A DNA stretch of 64,000 bases from an uncultured Aquimarina sp. (lineage in GTDB: Bacteria > Bacteroidota > Bacteroidia > Flavobacteriales > Flavobacteriaceae). The notes under the pieces were generated by a model that saw only the letters and a list, made by a program, of their open reading frames with translations, was not told the origin of the DNA and searched no databases. The stretch covers positions 62,001-126,000 of the forward strand of contig CANNBP010000008.1 of assembly GCA_947502885.1 (NCBI GenBank), in the 5' to 3' direction. Below are positions 34,652 to 44,143 of the stretch, piece by piece. Position 1 is the first letter of the stretch. Every line of letters starts with the position of its first letter. The translations under genes were made by a program, and so were the position numbers.

Positions 34652-35305
34652 ATGACCCAGGATCAGATTTTATCCAAAACTATCGATTTTGTAAAAGATA
34701 AGCTTAGTAATGCCGAGGGTGGACACGATTGGTTTCATATACAAAGGGTATTTAATAATGCAAAGTTAATAGCCAAAAATGAGAATGTAGATGAGTTCGT
34801 AGTAGCTTTGGGTGCGTTGCTTCATGATATTGCAGATTCTAAATTTTATGATGGAGATGAAACCATTGGTCCTAAAGTGGCTTTTGATTTTCTAGAAAGC
34901 CTTGATATAGAAAAGGACGTAATTACTCATGTAATTAAGATCATTAAGAATATCTCTTTTAAAGGAGGAAACGTTATTCAAGATTTTAAATCCCCAGAAC
35001 TAGATGTAATACAAGATGCAGATCGATTAGATGCTATTGGTGCAATTGGTATTGCACGATGCTTTAATTATGGAGGGTTTAAAAACAGAGCATTATATAA
35101 TCCCGAAATTTCTCCTAATCTTCATATGAGTAAAGAGGAATATAAATCGTCGACAGCACCGACGATTAATCACTTTTACGAAAAATTACTACTTCTTAAG
35201 GATAGAATGAATACTCAAACGGGAAAAACAATAGCCTTAGAACGTCATCGTTTTATGGAAGATTTTTTGAATCAATTTTATAACGAATGGGAGGGTAAAT
35301 CGTAA
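34652..35305 (+). CDS. HD-domain phosphohydrolase
   Basis: The protein has 217 aa from the ATG at 34652; an in-frame TTG at 34640 would add four residues. The HD motifs are GGHDWFHIQRV at the start, the central HD pair in LLHDIADSKF, and a later Asp in IQDADRLDAIG. It resembles the YedJ/YpgQ group of metal-dependent nucleotide hydrolases. The substrate is unknown. It follows the desaturase gene directly and is convergent with the radical SAM gene, whose stop lies next to its own. Confidence 0.85.
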   Translation: MTQDQILSKTIDFVKDKLSNAEGGHDWFHIQRVFNNAKLIAKNENVDEFVVALGALLHDIADSKFYDGDETIGPKVAFDFLESLDIEKDVITHVIKIIKNISFKGGNVIQDFKSPELDVIQDADRLDAIGAIGIARCFNYGGFKNRALYNPEISPNLHMSKEEYKSSTAPTINHFYEKLLLLKDRMNTQTGKTIALERHRFMEDFLNQFYNEWEGKS

Positions 35306-36379
35306 TCAAAATAATCGTAATTGATTGTCCTTATAATGTTGATGAAGTTTACAATTTAAGCTGACCTTTTGTTCAGAGTGAAAATATTTTTGACGAGCTA
35401 TGGCAAAAAGTTGATGAATTTGTTCTGCGATAGTGCCCGATCCTTTCATTCTTCTTCCATATTGAGTATCGCTTATCGTCCCTTTATGGCATTGCATAAT
35501 TTGATTCAGTATCTTATCTTTTCTGTCAGGTAGTGTATTTTCTAACCATGTCGTAAATATTTGCCCAATGGCACCATTTAGTCTTACAATAGTGTATCCA
35601 ATACTATTTGCTCCTCTATTAGCTACCTCTTTTGCGAGAGGTAGTATTTCATGACTATTAATTGAAGGTATAATTGGTGCCATCATTACACTCGTGGGGA
35701 TACCAGAAGAGCTTAGAAACTCAAGAGTTTCTAGACGTTTTTTTATACTTGCCGTTCTTGGTTCTAATATTCTTCTGGTTTCCTCTTCTAATGAAGTGAT
35801 AGATAGAGATACAGATATCAAATTGTTTTTGGCTAATTCAGAAAGGATATCTATATCTCTTGTTATTAATGCATTTTTGGTGATAATACCAACAGGGTGT
35901 CTATACTTCAAAAATATCTTGAGTAATCTTCGTGTAATCTTAAATTTATTTTCAATAGGTTGATAACAATCCGTATTTCCAGAAAGAAAAATTGGGCAGG
36001 CCTCCCATGTTTTTTGTCGTAATTTCTTCTCTAGTAATTCTGGAGCATTTTTTTTGACCAAAATTTTACTTTCAAAGTCTAATCCCGCATCATAGCCCCA
36101 ATATTCATGAGAGTTTCTAGCATAGCAAAATACACAGCCGTGTTCGCAGCCCTGATAGGGATTAAGAGAATACATCATCCCAACATCCGGGCTAGATACT
36201 TTATTTACAATTGTTTTAGGAAACGTCTCTATAATCGTAGTTTGAAGATGATTAATAGGATCTCCTTGTTGGATACAGTAGTTAAGAAAATCATCTCTAA
36301 TCTCATGGCGATTTTCAAAAAATCGATTAGCTATTCTTTCTTGTGCCCCTCTTCCTTTTATGGCCTTTCCTTTTTTCAC
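35306..36379 (-). CDS. PA0069-family radical SAM protein
   Basis: The 357-aa protein holds a 4Fe-4S cluster through CxxxCxxC (Cys78, Cys82, Cys85 in GCEHGCVFCYAR), preceded by SLNPYQ and followed by the HEYWGYDAG segment typical of this SplB-like family. The family's reaction is not established. The start codon ATG is preferred. The C-terminus ends in a short basic, hydrophobic tail. Confidence 0.9.
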   Translation of the reverse strand: MKKGKAIKGRGAQERIANRFFENRHEIRDDFLNYCIQQGDPINHLQTTIIETFPKTIVNKVSSPDVGMMYSLNPYQGCEHGCVFCYARNSHEYWGYDAGLDFESKILVKKNAPELLEKKLRQKTWEACPIFLSGNTDCYQPIENKFKITRRLLKIFLKYRHPVGIITKNALITRDIDILSELAKNNLISVSLSITSLEEETRRILEPRTASIKKRLETLEFLSSSGIPTSVMMAPIIPSINSHEILPLAKEVANRGANSIGYTIVRLNGAIGQIFTTWLENTLPDRKDKILNQIMQCHKGTISDTQYGRRMKGSGTIAEQIHQLFAIARQKYFHSEQKVSLNCKLHQHYKDNQLRLF

Positions 36380-36503
36380 AGCGCTTCTATAATTTTGATG
36401 TAAATGTATTATTATTTCGGAATAATTCCATATAAAATAGGAGTATTTCCATTAATGTGTTGTGTTTATTTATGATTATAATGGCGAATAGGGTTTATGA
36501 CTT

Positions 36504-36526
36504 AAAAAAAAAGGGGCTTAATCCCC
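36504..36526 (-). terminator. Terminator-like hairpin on the minus strand
   Basis: A short AGGGG/CCCCT stem is followed on the minus strand by eight T residues. No minus-strand gene lies to its right, so it may only stop antisense transcripts before the radical SAM gene. The call is weak. Confidence 0.35.
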
Positions 36527-36612
36527 TGTTAAGTATCTTGTTTATAACCAAATAAATATTGAACTTTATGTAATCTATAAAACCATACGTTCACACATAA
36601 TATCATACTCCT

Positions 36613-37302
36613 ATGAAACCTAACCAAGACTTCTATTTAGCTCCATGTTTGGAGACATCAGTTTTCCCGTCAGAAATTTTCAAAATATTAGATACATGCG
36701 ATGATCTAAAAAACTTATTAATAGGTATATATCTTATAAAAGAGGACAGATTTTTATATGCCAATAGAGTTTTTGAAAACCTTTTAGGCTTCGGTTCTGA
36801 TAGGTTAATCGATAAAGGTTGGGATTTTTGGTATTCTCTTATAGCACCATGCGAAGTGGAGCATGTGCAGGATAGGATTTTCAGTTTTTTTACAGCCCCA
36901 TTAGTAAAAGACGTACTTACACTTCAATATCATATAACGAATTTAAATGAGGAAGTAATTTATATAAAGCACGAAATTCTAATCTATCAGTTACGAGGAA
37001 GAGTTTTTGCTTTAAACTATTTCTTCGATATTTCTGAAAAAGAAGAAATAGAACGGTGTGTTAAAATTAACGGAGGATATCGCGGAAGAAGCTTTTTTAG
37101 AGAGCGAATCACACAGATATCTACAAGAGAAGAAGAAGTTCTCAAACTCATTGCTGATGGGTTTTCTTCAAAACAAATTGCCGATAAGTTATTTATAAGT
37201 AATCATACAGCTATCTCACACCGAAAACATTTAATTCAAAAATTTAGAGTAAAAAACACGGCTCAATTGATAAAAGAAGCCTCTAAAGTTTTAGAGTTGT
37301 AA
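36613..37302 (+). CDS. PAS-LuxR transcriptional regulator
   Basis: The 229-aa protein has an N-terminal PAS-like sensor fold (residues about 30-150, with IGIYLIKEDRFLYANRVFEN) and a LuxR-type HTH at residues 167-225 (ISTREEEVLKLIADGFSSKQ and NHTAISHRKHLIQKF). No receiver domain or membrane segment is seen. It lies immediately upstream of the eCIS operon, separated by a terminator, and is the nearest candidate regulator of it; this is inferred from place only. Confidence 0.85.
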   Translation: MKPNQDFYLAPCLETSVFPSEIFKILDTCDDLKNLLIGIYLIKEDRFLYANRVFENLLGFGSDRLIDKGWDFWYSLIAPCEVEHVQDRIFSFFTAPLVKDVLTLQYHITNLNEEVIYIKHEILIYQLRGRVFALNYFFDISEKEEIERCVKINGGYRGRSFFRERITQISTREEEVLKLIADGFSSKQIADKLFISNHTAISHRKHLIQKFRVKNTAQLIKEASKVLEL

Positions 37303-37351
37303 ACTCACGCTTTATTTTATAAAAGGTGTTTTAAAACAATATCACCTCAAA

Positions 37352-37413
37352 AAAACAAGTACTTTTTAGTTTTCTATCGATTGACTAGAACCTAACTAAA
37401 AAGTACTTGTTTT
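37352..37413 (+). terminator. Terminator between the LuxR gene and the eCIS operon
   Basis: A perfect 20-bp inverted repeat (AAAACAAGTACTTTTTAGTT and complement) has a 22-base loop. It starts 50 bases after the regulator's stop and separates it from the eCIS transcript. Confidence 0.75.
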
Positions 37414-37680
37414 GATTTTATATTTGACTTTTTCCTTAAAACAAAGAGAGTTTAAAACTTTGTTGGGAATTAATTAACATATTGTTATGTAATATGTTAA
37501 TTGTTAAAATCCCCATTTTTAGGGATTGATTTTAAGGTCATTTTTGATGAAATTTAACTTCCCCTAGGTCACATTTTTACATACAAGCACTATTTAGGGT
37601 TCACACTCACTTTCTATTAGAATGTAGGTATGTGATGTTCTATAAATTAATGATGAAACTTATTTTTTGAACTTTTATCT
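37414..37680. promoter_or_regulatory. Leader and promoter region of the eCIS operon
   Basis: No gene is seen here. A perfect 12-bp inverted repeat AATTAACATATT-(7)-AATATGTTAATT at 37472-37502 could bind a dimeric regulator. No exact TAnnTTTG box was found; TATTTTTTG close to the start codon is one base too long. Confidence 0.45.
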
Positions 37681-38316
37681 ATGATAGGAATAGCATTAAA
37701 ATTAATACGGGATGAATTAAGTAATTACATTTTTCAGAATAAAAGAACAGGAGATTCAATAACAGAAGATGATATTATTCTACACAATATTGCTTTGATG
37801 GAAAGTGATAGTCAAGCAGATTTGAATAATAAGGTTGTTATAACGCTCGTCAATACAGAAGAGGAGAGTACTTTAAAAAATAAAAGTAACATACTCAAAA
37901 CACCAAATGGTATTAAATATGTCAACTCCCCTGTTTTTTTAAACCTATATGTTCTTATTTCATCAACGTTACAAACAGGTTTAGGGGATCATTACGAGAC
38001 GGCTTTGAATAGATTATCGCTGGTGATTCGTTTTTTTCAGACAAAAAGGAGTTTTACCATTAGAAATTCTCCATTTACAACTATTTCTGGCGATGCTAAT
38101 ATTCCTCAAGAGACAAAAGATGAGTTAAAATTAAATATAGAACTCTATACATTAACCTTTGAGCAAATAAATCATTTATGGGGATCATTAGGAGGGAAAC
38201 AGGTTCCATTTGCTATGTATAAAATACGATTGGTAAGTATTAAAGAAAACGCAACCGAAGTTGCACCAGTAATAGAAGAGTTAGTTAATGACCAAACAGT
38301 AATAAACACTAATTAA
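37681..38316 (+). CDS. eCIS DUF4255 cap/tail terminator protein (Pvc16-like)
   Basis: The 211-aa protein belongs to DUF4255, the Pvc16/Afp16 family that closes the upper end of the tube and sheath in contractile injection systems. The pattern MIGIALKLIRDELSNYI at the start and VNSPVFLNLYVLISS in the middle is characteristic, with FEQINHLWGSLGGKQVPFA toward the end. It is the first gene of the eCIS operon and lies 2 bases before the next gene. In PVC operons this gene is usually last, so the order differs. Confidence 0.85.
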   Translation: MIGIALKLIRDELSNYIFQNKRTGDSITEDDIILHNIALMESDSQADLNNKVVITLVNTEEESTLKNKSNILKTPNGIKYVNSPVFLNLYVLISSTLQTGLGDHYETALNRLSLVIRFFQTKRSFTIRNSPFTTISGDANIPQETKDELKLNIELYTLTFEQINHLWGSLGGKQVPFAMYKIRLVSIKENATEVAPVIEELVNDQTVINTN

Positions 38317-38318
38317 GA

Positions 38319-39629
38319 ATGGCAGATAGCATCATTTTTAAAAGATTATTCGAAGTACAGATAGTACATGACTATTATCTAACAACTGCCAATGGTAGGT
38401 CATTTTTTGATCGCAATGAAACTGAAAAAAGAACAGAAATCTCAAAAAGATTGGTAAACCGTATTTATGATGTACGAGAACAATTCGATATTGATTTTAC
38501 TGGGGATACCCAAAAACAGTTTAGTCGTAATAAACTAGTATGGGCAAAAACGGCCCTTGGGTTTATTGTGGGAACCGAAGTAATCGTACAAAATCAATTA
38601 GGAGAAACAGTTTATAAACCACGTAACGAGTTGAGCAATGAACTTAACCTTACGTTTTCTATTCGACCTAAGATTCCTTTTTTTAAAGGAATTACAAATA
38701 TGACTTTAAGGCCATCAATACCCTCAAACTTCTATTTCACGAATAAAGATAATATTGAGTTTAACGAAACTACAGCACCGCCGTATAAGTCAATTCCATT
38801 ATCCAAAAATGTAGCTCCTCATCAAAATGGAAAAAAATATGAAATGGGAGAATTGATTGATTTTGGAGGTACTATTAAAGAAGCCATAATACATACCGAC
38901 GGAAGTAATCCAGCAGATTGGGAAACGATAGTCGATAGAAGGTTTGTCAATAATTCAGACAGAGTTTTAGTGCCAAACCAGTTTGTTTATAGGGTTAAAA
39001 GAGAACAAAATGTTACACAAATAGATTTTGTATTAGTAGACCAAAGTAATGCCGAGATAAAGACTATAAATGTAACAAGTGTAGAAGCTTTAGAAAATGT
39101 TAGTGTTGACTTTAAAAAAGATAATGGATCAAATGATATTCCTATTGGTTTTTATACGTTAAAAATTAAGCAAAATGCAGGTGCAGAGGTGTCATACCCG
39201 ATATACATCAATACAGAAATTTATGACAAAAATGATTTTGGTGTCATAGATATACGATTTGATGAACTAAATTCTCCATATAGCCTTCTGGACGCCAATG
39301 GATTTTTAAAGACCAAAATAACTCCCCTTAATCAAAAAATATTACACCCTGTATTCGAGATCAGATTTAAAAATAGAAGAACATACTGGAGATATAATAA
39401 AGAAGGAGACTTTAGCCTGGATGAAATCAATGGAACTGCAACACACTTGCAGCATAGTGCAGAAAAATTGGTTTCTCTAAAACCTAAAGGATTAACATTA
39501 GCATTAGTGCCATTTCAGGATGGAGGATCACAATTGATCCCATATCCTAGAACTCCATCAATAAAACTAGAAGAAGAGAAAATATTTTCAGAGATCTATA
39601 TCAATCCATCAAATAGGATTATTAATTAA
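38319..39629 (+). CDS. eCIS protein of unknown role, possible second cap protein
   Basis: The 436-aa protein does not match a canonical PVC component. It has no signal peptide. The middle (about 245-330) looks like a beta-sandwich (VIDIRFDELNSPYSLLD follows it), and the C-terminus resembles a strand-rich domain. It is placed 2 bases behind the DUF4255 gene and before the sheath gene. Bacteroidota eCIS such as AlgoCIS use extra cap proteins, so a cap-end role is a reasonable guess. A cargo role is less likely because it sits between structural genes. Confidence 0.55.
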   Translation: MADSIIFKRLFEVQIVHDYYLTTANGRSFFDRNETEKRTEISKRLVNRIYDVREQFDIDFTGDTQKQFSRNKLVWAKTALGFIVGTEVIVQNQLGETVYKPRNELSNELNLTFSIRPKIPFFKGITNMTLRPSIPSNFYFTNKDNIEFNETTAPPYKSIPLSKNVAPHQNGKKYEMGELIDFGGTIKEAIIHTDGSNPADWETIVDRRFVNNSDRVLVPNQFVYRVKREQNVTQIDFVLVDQSNAEIKTINVTSVEALENVSVDFKKDNGSNDIPIGFYTLKIKQNAGAEVSYPIYINTEIYDKNDFGVIDIRFDELNSPYSLLDANGFLKTKITPLNQKILHPVFEIRFKNRRTYWRYNKEGDFSLDEINGTATHLQHSAEKLVSLKPKGLTLALVPFQDGGSQLIPYPRTPSIKLEEEKIFSEIYINPSNRIIN

Positions 39630-39660
39630 TTGAAATCAAACTTTTTATAAAAATGATATT

Positions 39661-41070
39661 ATGAATTACAAAACGCCAGGAGTTTATATAGAAGAAATTC
39701 CAAAACTTCCACCATCGATAGCCCAGGTAGAGACAGCAATTCCTGCTTTTATAGGGTATACAGACATAGCAGAGGACGAAAGGGGAAATTCCTTAGCGAA
39801 TGAGCCCAAAAGAATAAGCTCTTTGCTAGAGTATGAACGTTTTTTTGGTAAACCATCACCAGAAACCCAGTTGTCGGTTTTGATTAAAGAACAACTTGGC
39901 GCACCAGCAGTAGTTCAAGCTTCAATAGGAGATAGATCCAAATATATTATGCACTATGCATTGCAAATATTCTTTGCAAATGGCGGTGGACCATGTTGGA
40001 TAGTTTCAGTAGGAGATTATACAACAGGAATTGTGAGTTTTGCAGATCTCAAAGTAGGATTGGATGCAACAGAAAAAATTGATGAAGTAACACTTTATGT
40101 ATATCCAGACGCACAAGGTATGGATAACTCTGCAGACTTTTATTCACTTTTTGGTGAGTCTATGGATATGTGCGAAAAGTTAAAAGATCGCTTTACTGTA
40201 ATGGATATTTGGCAAGATCCTACACAGCCAGATCTTCTTGCAAATATTGAAACAATGAGAAACAACACTTCTCCAGAAGAAAACACGATAAAGTATGGAG
40301 CTACATATTTTCCAAACTTAGAGACCATTTTGGATTATTACTATGGAGGAGAAGGCGATGGTGATGCGAATGTGACTATAGTACATCAAGGGGGAGATGG
40401 ATCACTTGCAGGAACTCTTGCAGAATTAAAAACCAAGAACAATGCATTTTACTTTCAGGCACAAAACTCTATACGAAATTTACCATTAGAAATGCCGCCA
40501 TCTCCAGGAGTAGTTGGGCAATATGCAAGTGTAGATGCCTCTCGAGGTGTTTGGAAAGCACCAGCAAATGTGAACATGGATTATGTTATTCGACCGCTAA
40601 TGAAAATTACAGATCAACAACAAGAAGGGTTAAATGTAGATGTTAATGCGGGTAAATCTGTAAACGTAATCAGATCATTTGTAGGTAGAGGAAATGCCAT
40701 TATTTGGGGAGCAAGAACTCTAGCAGGTAATAGTAACGAATGGCGATATGTACCGGTTCGAAGATTCTTTAACATGGTAGAAGAATCTGTTAAAAAGGCA
40801 ACATTACAATTTGTTTTTGAACCCAATGATTTAAACACTTGGTCTAGAGTAAAATCAATGATAGACAATTTTTTAGTACAACAATGGAGAGCAGGAGCAT
40901 TAATGGGAACTACTCCCGAGCAGGCTTTTTATGTAAAAGTTGGATTAAATGAGACAATGGATGAAGTAGATATTTGGGAAGGGAGAATGATTGTAGAAAT
41001 AGGAATGGCAGTAGTACGACCAGCAGAATTTATCATTTTAAGGTTCAGCCATAAAATGTTATCAGAATAA
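39661..41070 (+). CDS. eCIS contractile sheath protein
   Basis: The 469-aa protein is a phage tail-sheath family member. The N-terminus TPGVYIEEIPKLPPSI is the linker strand that holds neighbouring subunits. The C-terminal part is the conserved sheath core: DYVIRPLMKIT, NVIRSFVGRGNAIIWGARTL and the RFFNMVEESVKKATLQFVFEPN segment. Many such units form the outer helical tube that contracts to drive the inner tube. Only one sheath gene exists here, whereas PVC operons carry three. Confidence 0.93.
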   Translation: MNYKTPGVYIEEIPKLPPSIAQVETAIPAFIGYTDIAEDERGNSLANEPKRISSLLEYERFFGKPSPETQLSVLIKEQLGAPAVVQASIGDRSKYIMHYALQIFFANGGGPCWIVSVGDYTTGIVSFADLKVGLDATEKIDEVTLYVYPDAQGMDNSADFYSLFGESMDMCEKLKDRFTVMDIWQDPTQPDLLANIETMRNNTSPEENTIKYGATYFPNLETILDYYYGGEGDGDANVTIVHQGGDGSLAGTLAELKTKNNAFYFQAQNSIRNLPLEMPPSPGVVGQYASVDASRGVWKAPANVNMDYVIRPLMKITDQQQEGLNVDVNAGKSVNVIRSFVGRGNAIIWGARTLAGNSNEWRYVPVRRFFNMVEESVKKATLQFVFEPNDLNTWSRVKSMIDNFLVQQWRAGALMGTTPEQAFYVKVGLNETMDEVDIWEGRMIVEIGMAVVRPAEFIILRFSHKMLSE

Positions 41071-41099
41071 TACATAGAATTTCAATAAAACAGATCAAT

Positions 41100-42008
41100 A
41101 TGGCAACCAGAAATAGTGGTGACAATGGCGGTTTACGAAGTGCCGATACGGTAATTTGTGAAAGCCTGAAGTTCATAAAAAGCGATAAGAAAACTGCAGA
41201 AAGTAAGTATACGTCAAATGATACAATGCAGAAATCAAAAGAGACAGCTAGAGGATACAAAATATGTTGTCTGGATAAGGCAGAAGAATCTCATTCGGTA
41301 TATCAGGATATAATGAGTTGTGTGGCTTTAGGCAACTATAAGAAAACAGAAATCATTCAGAAAAGTGTAGAGGAGTATTGTAAAAAAGATGACGAAATCG
41401 ACAAGCTTATTAATGATACTTCTAAGTTACTTAATGAAATGAAAGTAAAAATAGAAGATGCACATAATGCGGCTTGTGCGATGTCTAATTGTATTAAAAA
41501 TAAAGTTTTACCAAAATCTGGTAAACCATCTAAAGATGGAAAAATTGGAGAGGTAGAACATGAATTAAAAGAGATTTTAGATAAGACCAAAGAATTAGAT
41601 GAAAAAGGTCAAAATGCATTCGATTCTATTGTAACCATAGCAGGGATTCACACTTTTACAAATACATCAAGCCTTAAAGAATTTGCAAAACGTCTCTTAG
41701 ATGCCATGAAAGCCTTTAAAGATTGTGTTGATGTAAATATCAAATCTACGGGCGAGGATATTACAAAATCAAGAGAAGAATTAAACACTGTAGTAGAAGA
41801 GTTATCACAAATCATTTGTGATAAAAAATCTGAGGCCAATATTGGTTTAGGTCTTGAATCTGTTATAGAATTTGTTTGCGAAAGCGATTGCGAAGATGGG
41901 TGTATAGACCTTTGTAACGATATTAAAAACTGCTATGATTCTGATCATGACTCTGATCAAAAACGAAAAGATAAACGCAGAAAAAAACAATCTGGAGATA
42001 AAAATTAA
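41100..42008 (+). CDS. Cys-rich helical protein between sheath and tube genes (1)
   Basis: The 302-aa protein has 14 Cys residues, spread singly or as a pair through long Lys/Glu-rich helices, and clustered at the end (VCESDCEDGC and DLCNDIKNC). The extreme C-terminus is basic (KRKDKRRKKQ). It has no signal or membrane segment. It is not a sheath or tube protein by sequence. The following gene encodes a protein of the same kind, suggesting a pair. It may line the tube, adapt the cap, or be a tube-loaded protein. None of these is shown. Confidence 0.55.
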   Translation: MATRNSGDNGGLRSADTVICESLKFIKSDKKTAESKYTSNDTMQKSKETARGYKICCLDKAEESHSVYQDIMSCVALGNYKKTEIIQKSVEEYCKKDDEIDKLINDTSKLLNEMKVKIEDAHNAACAMSNCIKNKVLPKSGKPSKDGKIGEVEHELKEILDKTKELDEKGQNAFDSIVTIAGIHTFTNTSSLKEFAKRLLDAMKAFKDCVDVNIKSTGEDITKSREELNTVVEELSQIICDKKSEANIGLGLESVIEFVCESDCEDGCIDLCNDIKNCYDSDHDSDQKRKDKRRKKQSGDKN

Positions 42009-42039
42009 CAGCCACCATTAATCACAAAAAATAACAATT

Positions 42040-43002
42040 ATGACAAAATTTATGATCGATAATGCCTGTTGCTATAATGGTGGAGGCAATGACGACCCAG
42101 GAGGACAAGACTGCTTGGATAAATGGAAAGAACAGTTAGAAGATGTTTGCAATCGGTATACAGAATTAAGTGCCGAAACATTTCAACACGAAGAAGAATA
42201 TACTAATTCTCTAGCGTGGGAAACCAAACTTAAAAACTGGAGTGAAATCATTAAAAAAACAGATGAAAAGGCAAAGGTAATTGTAAAAGAGCTTGGTTTT
42301 TTTATTGAGCAAGCAAAAGATGTATGTAACAATTCAAAATGTACTACCGAAGCATTAGAAAAACTGAATTGCCTGGTCAAATCAATTTTTGATTGCTTTT
42401 ACACTTATCTAGAAAGTGGAGACCCAGGATTAAAAGATAGAATAATAGAATTCAAGAAGACTATAGATTGTCTTAACAGTATCAGTGATGAGGATAAAGC
42501 AGAAGTTATTAAATGTATAGATGCATATGAGCAAAAGATCATTTTGGTTTGTGAAATGCAAGATGCGATTCTAACTAAACTTCTTGAGACTTTAAAATGT
42601 GCATACCTGTTATCGGCTTCAATTTGTGGAGATCAAGGGCTTGAAGGAAAATTAGAAGGAATACTCGACGACTTTAAAGGAATGGAAGATGAGGATTGTG
42701 AGCATGAGGACCATCATATAGATGATAATGATCAGGTTTCGCGCAAAAAACCTTATGATCAGGATCAAAACTACACCTATCCTTGCAATGATAAGTTAGC
42801 AAAACCAAAACCAAAATTCCCTATCGACAAAAGTAGATATTATGTACAGCTAGAAAATGGTGTCGGGGTTGCCAAGGATAAAACAGAACACTACGAGAAT
42901 ATTTGGGTAAAAAGTAAAATGAAAAGCGATAAACTCTTGTCTCGTAAAACAAGCTTGACCGAAGCAATCAAGGCAGCAGAAGCTGCAGAAAGTGCAAAAT
43001 AA
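42040..43002 (+). CDS. Cys-rich helical protein between sheath and tube genes (2)
   Basis: The 320-aa protein has about 16 Cys residues among amphipathic helices (residues about 25-210), then an acidic His/Asp-rich linker (DEDCEHEDHHIDDNDQ) and a basic C-terminal part. The C-terminal region about 240-320 carries RYYVQLENGVGVAKDK, like a short compact domain. No motif identifies it. It follows the similar 302-aa protein gene and ends 31 bases before the tube gene. It is likely a structural or luminal component peculiar to this eCIS. Confidence 0.55.
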   Translation: MTKFMIDNACCYNGGGNDDPGGQDCLDKWKEQLEDVCNRYTELSAETFQHEEEYTNSLAWETKLKNWSEIIKKTDEKAKVIVKELGFFIEQAKDVCNNSKCTTEALEKLNCLVKSIFDCFYTYLESGDPGLKDRIIEFKKTIDCLNSISDEDKAEVIKCIDAYEQKIILVCEMQDAILTKLLETLKCAYLLSASICGDQGLEGKLEGILDDFKGMEDEDCEHEDHHIDDNDQVSRKKPYDQDQNYTYPCNDKLAKPKPKFPIDKSRYYVQLENGVGVAKDKTEHYENIWVKSKMKSDKLLSRKTSLTEAIKAAEAAESAK

Positions 43003-43033
43003 TCTTAAAACAACTAATTAAAAAAATATAAAT

Positions 43034-43501
43034 ATGGCAGCTATAGGAGATTATCCATTACCAAAGTTTCATTTTCAAGTAGAATGGGGTGACAATTTTC
43101 GTATTGGCTTTACTGAGGTGAGTGGGTTAGATTTCGAAACTGAAGTTATTGAGTATCGAGAAGGAAATAGTAAAAAATATAATAAAACAAAGCAACCAGG
43201 ACTTACTAAGTATAGTAATGTAACCTTAAAAAGAGGAACGTTTCAGGGAGACTTTGACTTCTTTACAGAATGGCAAAAAACATACTATTTCCAAGAAGGT
43301 AATGAAACAGGCTCTAAGTATAGAAGGGCAATCACTATTAAACTTTTGGGTGAAGATCATAAACCTATTATTACTTGGATTCTTGAAAATGCATGGCCTA
43401 GTAAAGTACAATCAACAGACCTAAAAGCCGATGCAAATGAAGTAGCCATTGAAACAATGGAATTGGTTCATGAAGGATTGACGATTTTAGAAGCAAAATA
43501 A
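43034..43501 (+). CDS. eCIS inner tube protein (Hcp/gp19-like)
   Basis: The 155-aa protein is a T4 gp19-like tube protein (Pvc1/Pvc5 type). The pattern YPLPKFHFQVEWGDNFRIGF, then FTEVSGLDFETEVIEYREG, and later the LKRGTFQGDFDFFTEW strand is diagnostic. It forms stacked hexamers inside the sheath. The gene is followed 23 bases later by a second tube type. Confidence 0.92.
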   Translation: MAAIGDYPLPKFHFQVEWGDNFRIGFTEVSGLDFETEVIEYREGNSKKYNKTKQPGLTKYSNVTLKRGTFQGDFDFFTEWQKTYYFQEGNETGSKYRRAITIKLLGEDHKPIITWILENAWPSKVQSTDLKADANEVAIETMELVHEGLTILEAK

Positions 43502-43524
43502 TTTAATGATTTCAAACCATTACA

Positions 43525-43977
43525 ATGCATCAAATAGTTGGATTTCATTTTAGAGTTTCATTTTTAAATCTTCCTGAAAACAAGGAGGTAGATGTACAGT
43601 TTCAATCAGTTTCTGGACTCGATGTCCAAATCGATAAAGAAACATTAAAAGAAGGAGGCGAAAATCGTTTCGAGCATAGCATGCCAGGAAGGAGAAAGTA
43701 TACCACCTTAACCTTAAAAAGAGGAATTATTACTCCAAAAGATTCTGGACTGACCAAATGGTGTCAAGAGGCTTTTCAGAATCTTGTGATAGAACCAGTA
43801 GGGAAGGTTAATGTAGAATTACTAAATGAAAATCATAATGTACTCATGCAATGGGAACTCTCTCATGTTTGGCCCGTAAGCTGGAAAATTGCAGAGTTAA
43901 ACGCAGAAAAAGGAGAAGTACTTATAGAGACTCTAGAACTTAATTACAATTATTTTAAAGTAGTAACAGTAAGCTAA
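43525..43977 (+). CDS. eCIS tube initiator protein (second gp19-like)
   Basis: The 150-aa protein is a second tube family member: VGFHFRVSFLNLPENKEVDV, then QSVSGLDVQIDKETLKEGG, and TLTLKRGIITPKDSGLTKW. Divergent second tube copies usually form the first ring(s) on the baseplate (Pvc5 role), next to the LysM protein encoded nearby. Assignment between main tube and initiator rests on gene order. Confidence 0.88.
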   Translation: MHQIVGFHFRVSFLNLPENKEVDVQFQSVSGLDVQIDKETLKEGGENRFEHSMPGRRKYTTLTLKRGIITPKDSGLTKWCQEAFQNLVIEPVGKVNVELLNENHNVLMQWELSHVWPVSWKIAELNAEKGEVLIETLELNYNYFKVVTVS

Positions 43978-43987
43978 AAAGATAAGA

Positions 43988-44143
43988 ATGCCATTAGAAA
44001 TTAGAGAACTTGTAATCAAAACTAAGGTTGGAAAGAACAATAGTCAAACAGGTGAAAGCATACCAGGTAAGGCTAAAGAATCCAATAACAACGAAATAGT
44101 AGAAAAGATTTTTGAAATACTAAAGGAAAAATCAGAAAGATAA
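43988..44143 (+). CDS. DUF5908 small eCIS protein (Pvc6-like)
   Basis: This 51-aa ORF was found by direct translation. It begins MPLEIRELVIKTKV and ends with a helical IVEKIFEILKEKSER, as in DUF5908 proteins that occupy the Pvc6 place in eCIS operons. Its stop overlaps the next start in TAATG, pointing to coupled translation. The family's role is not known. Confidence 0.8.
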   Translation: MPLEIRELVIKTKVGKNNSQTGESIPGKAKESNNNEIVEKIFEILKEKSER

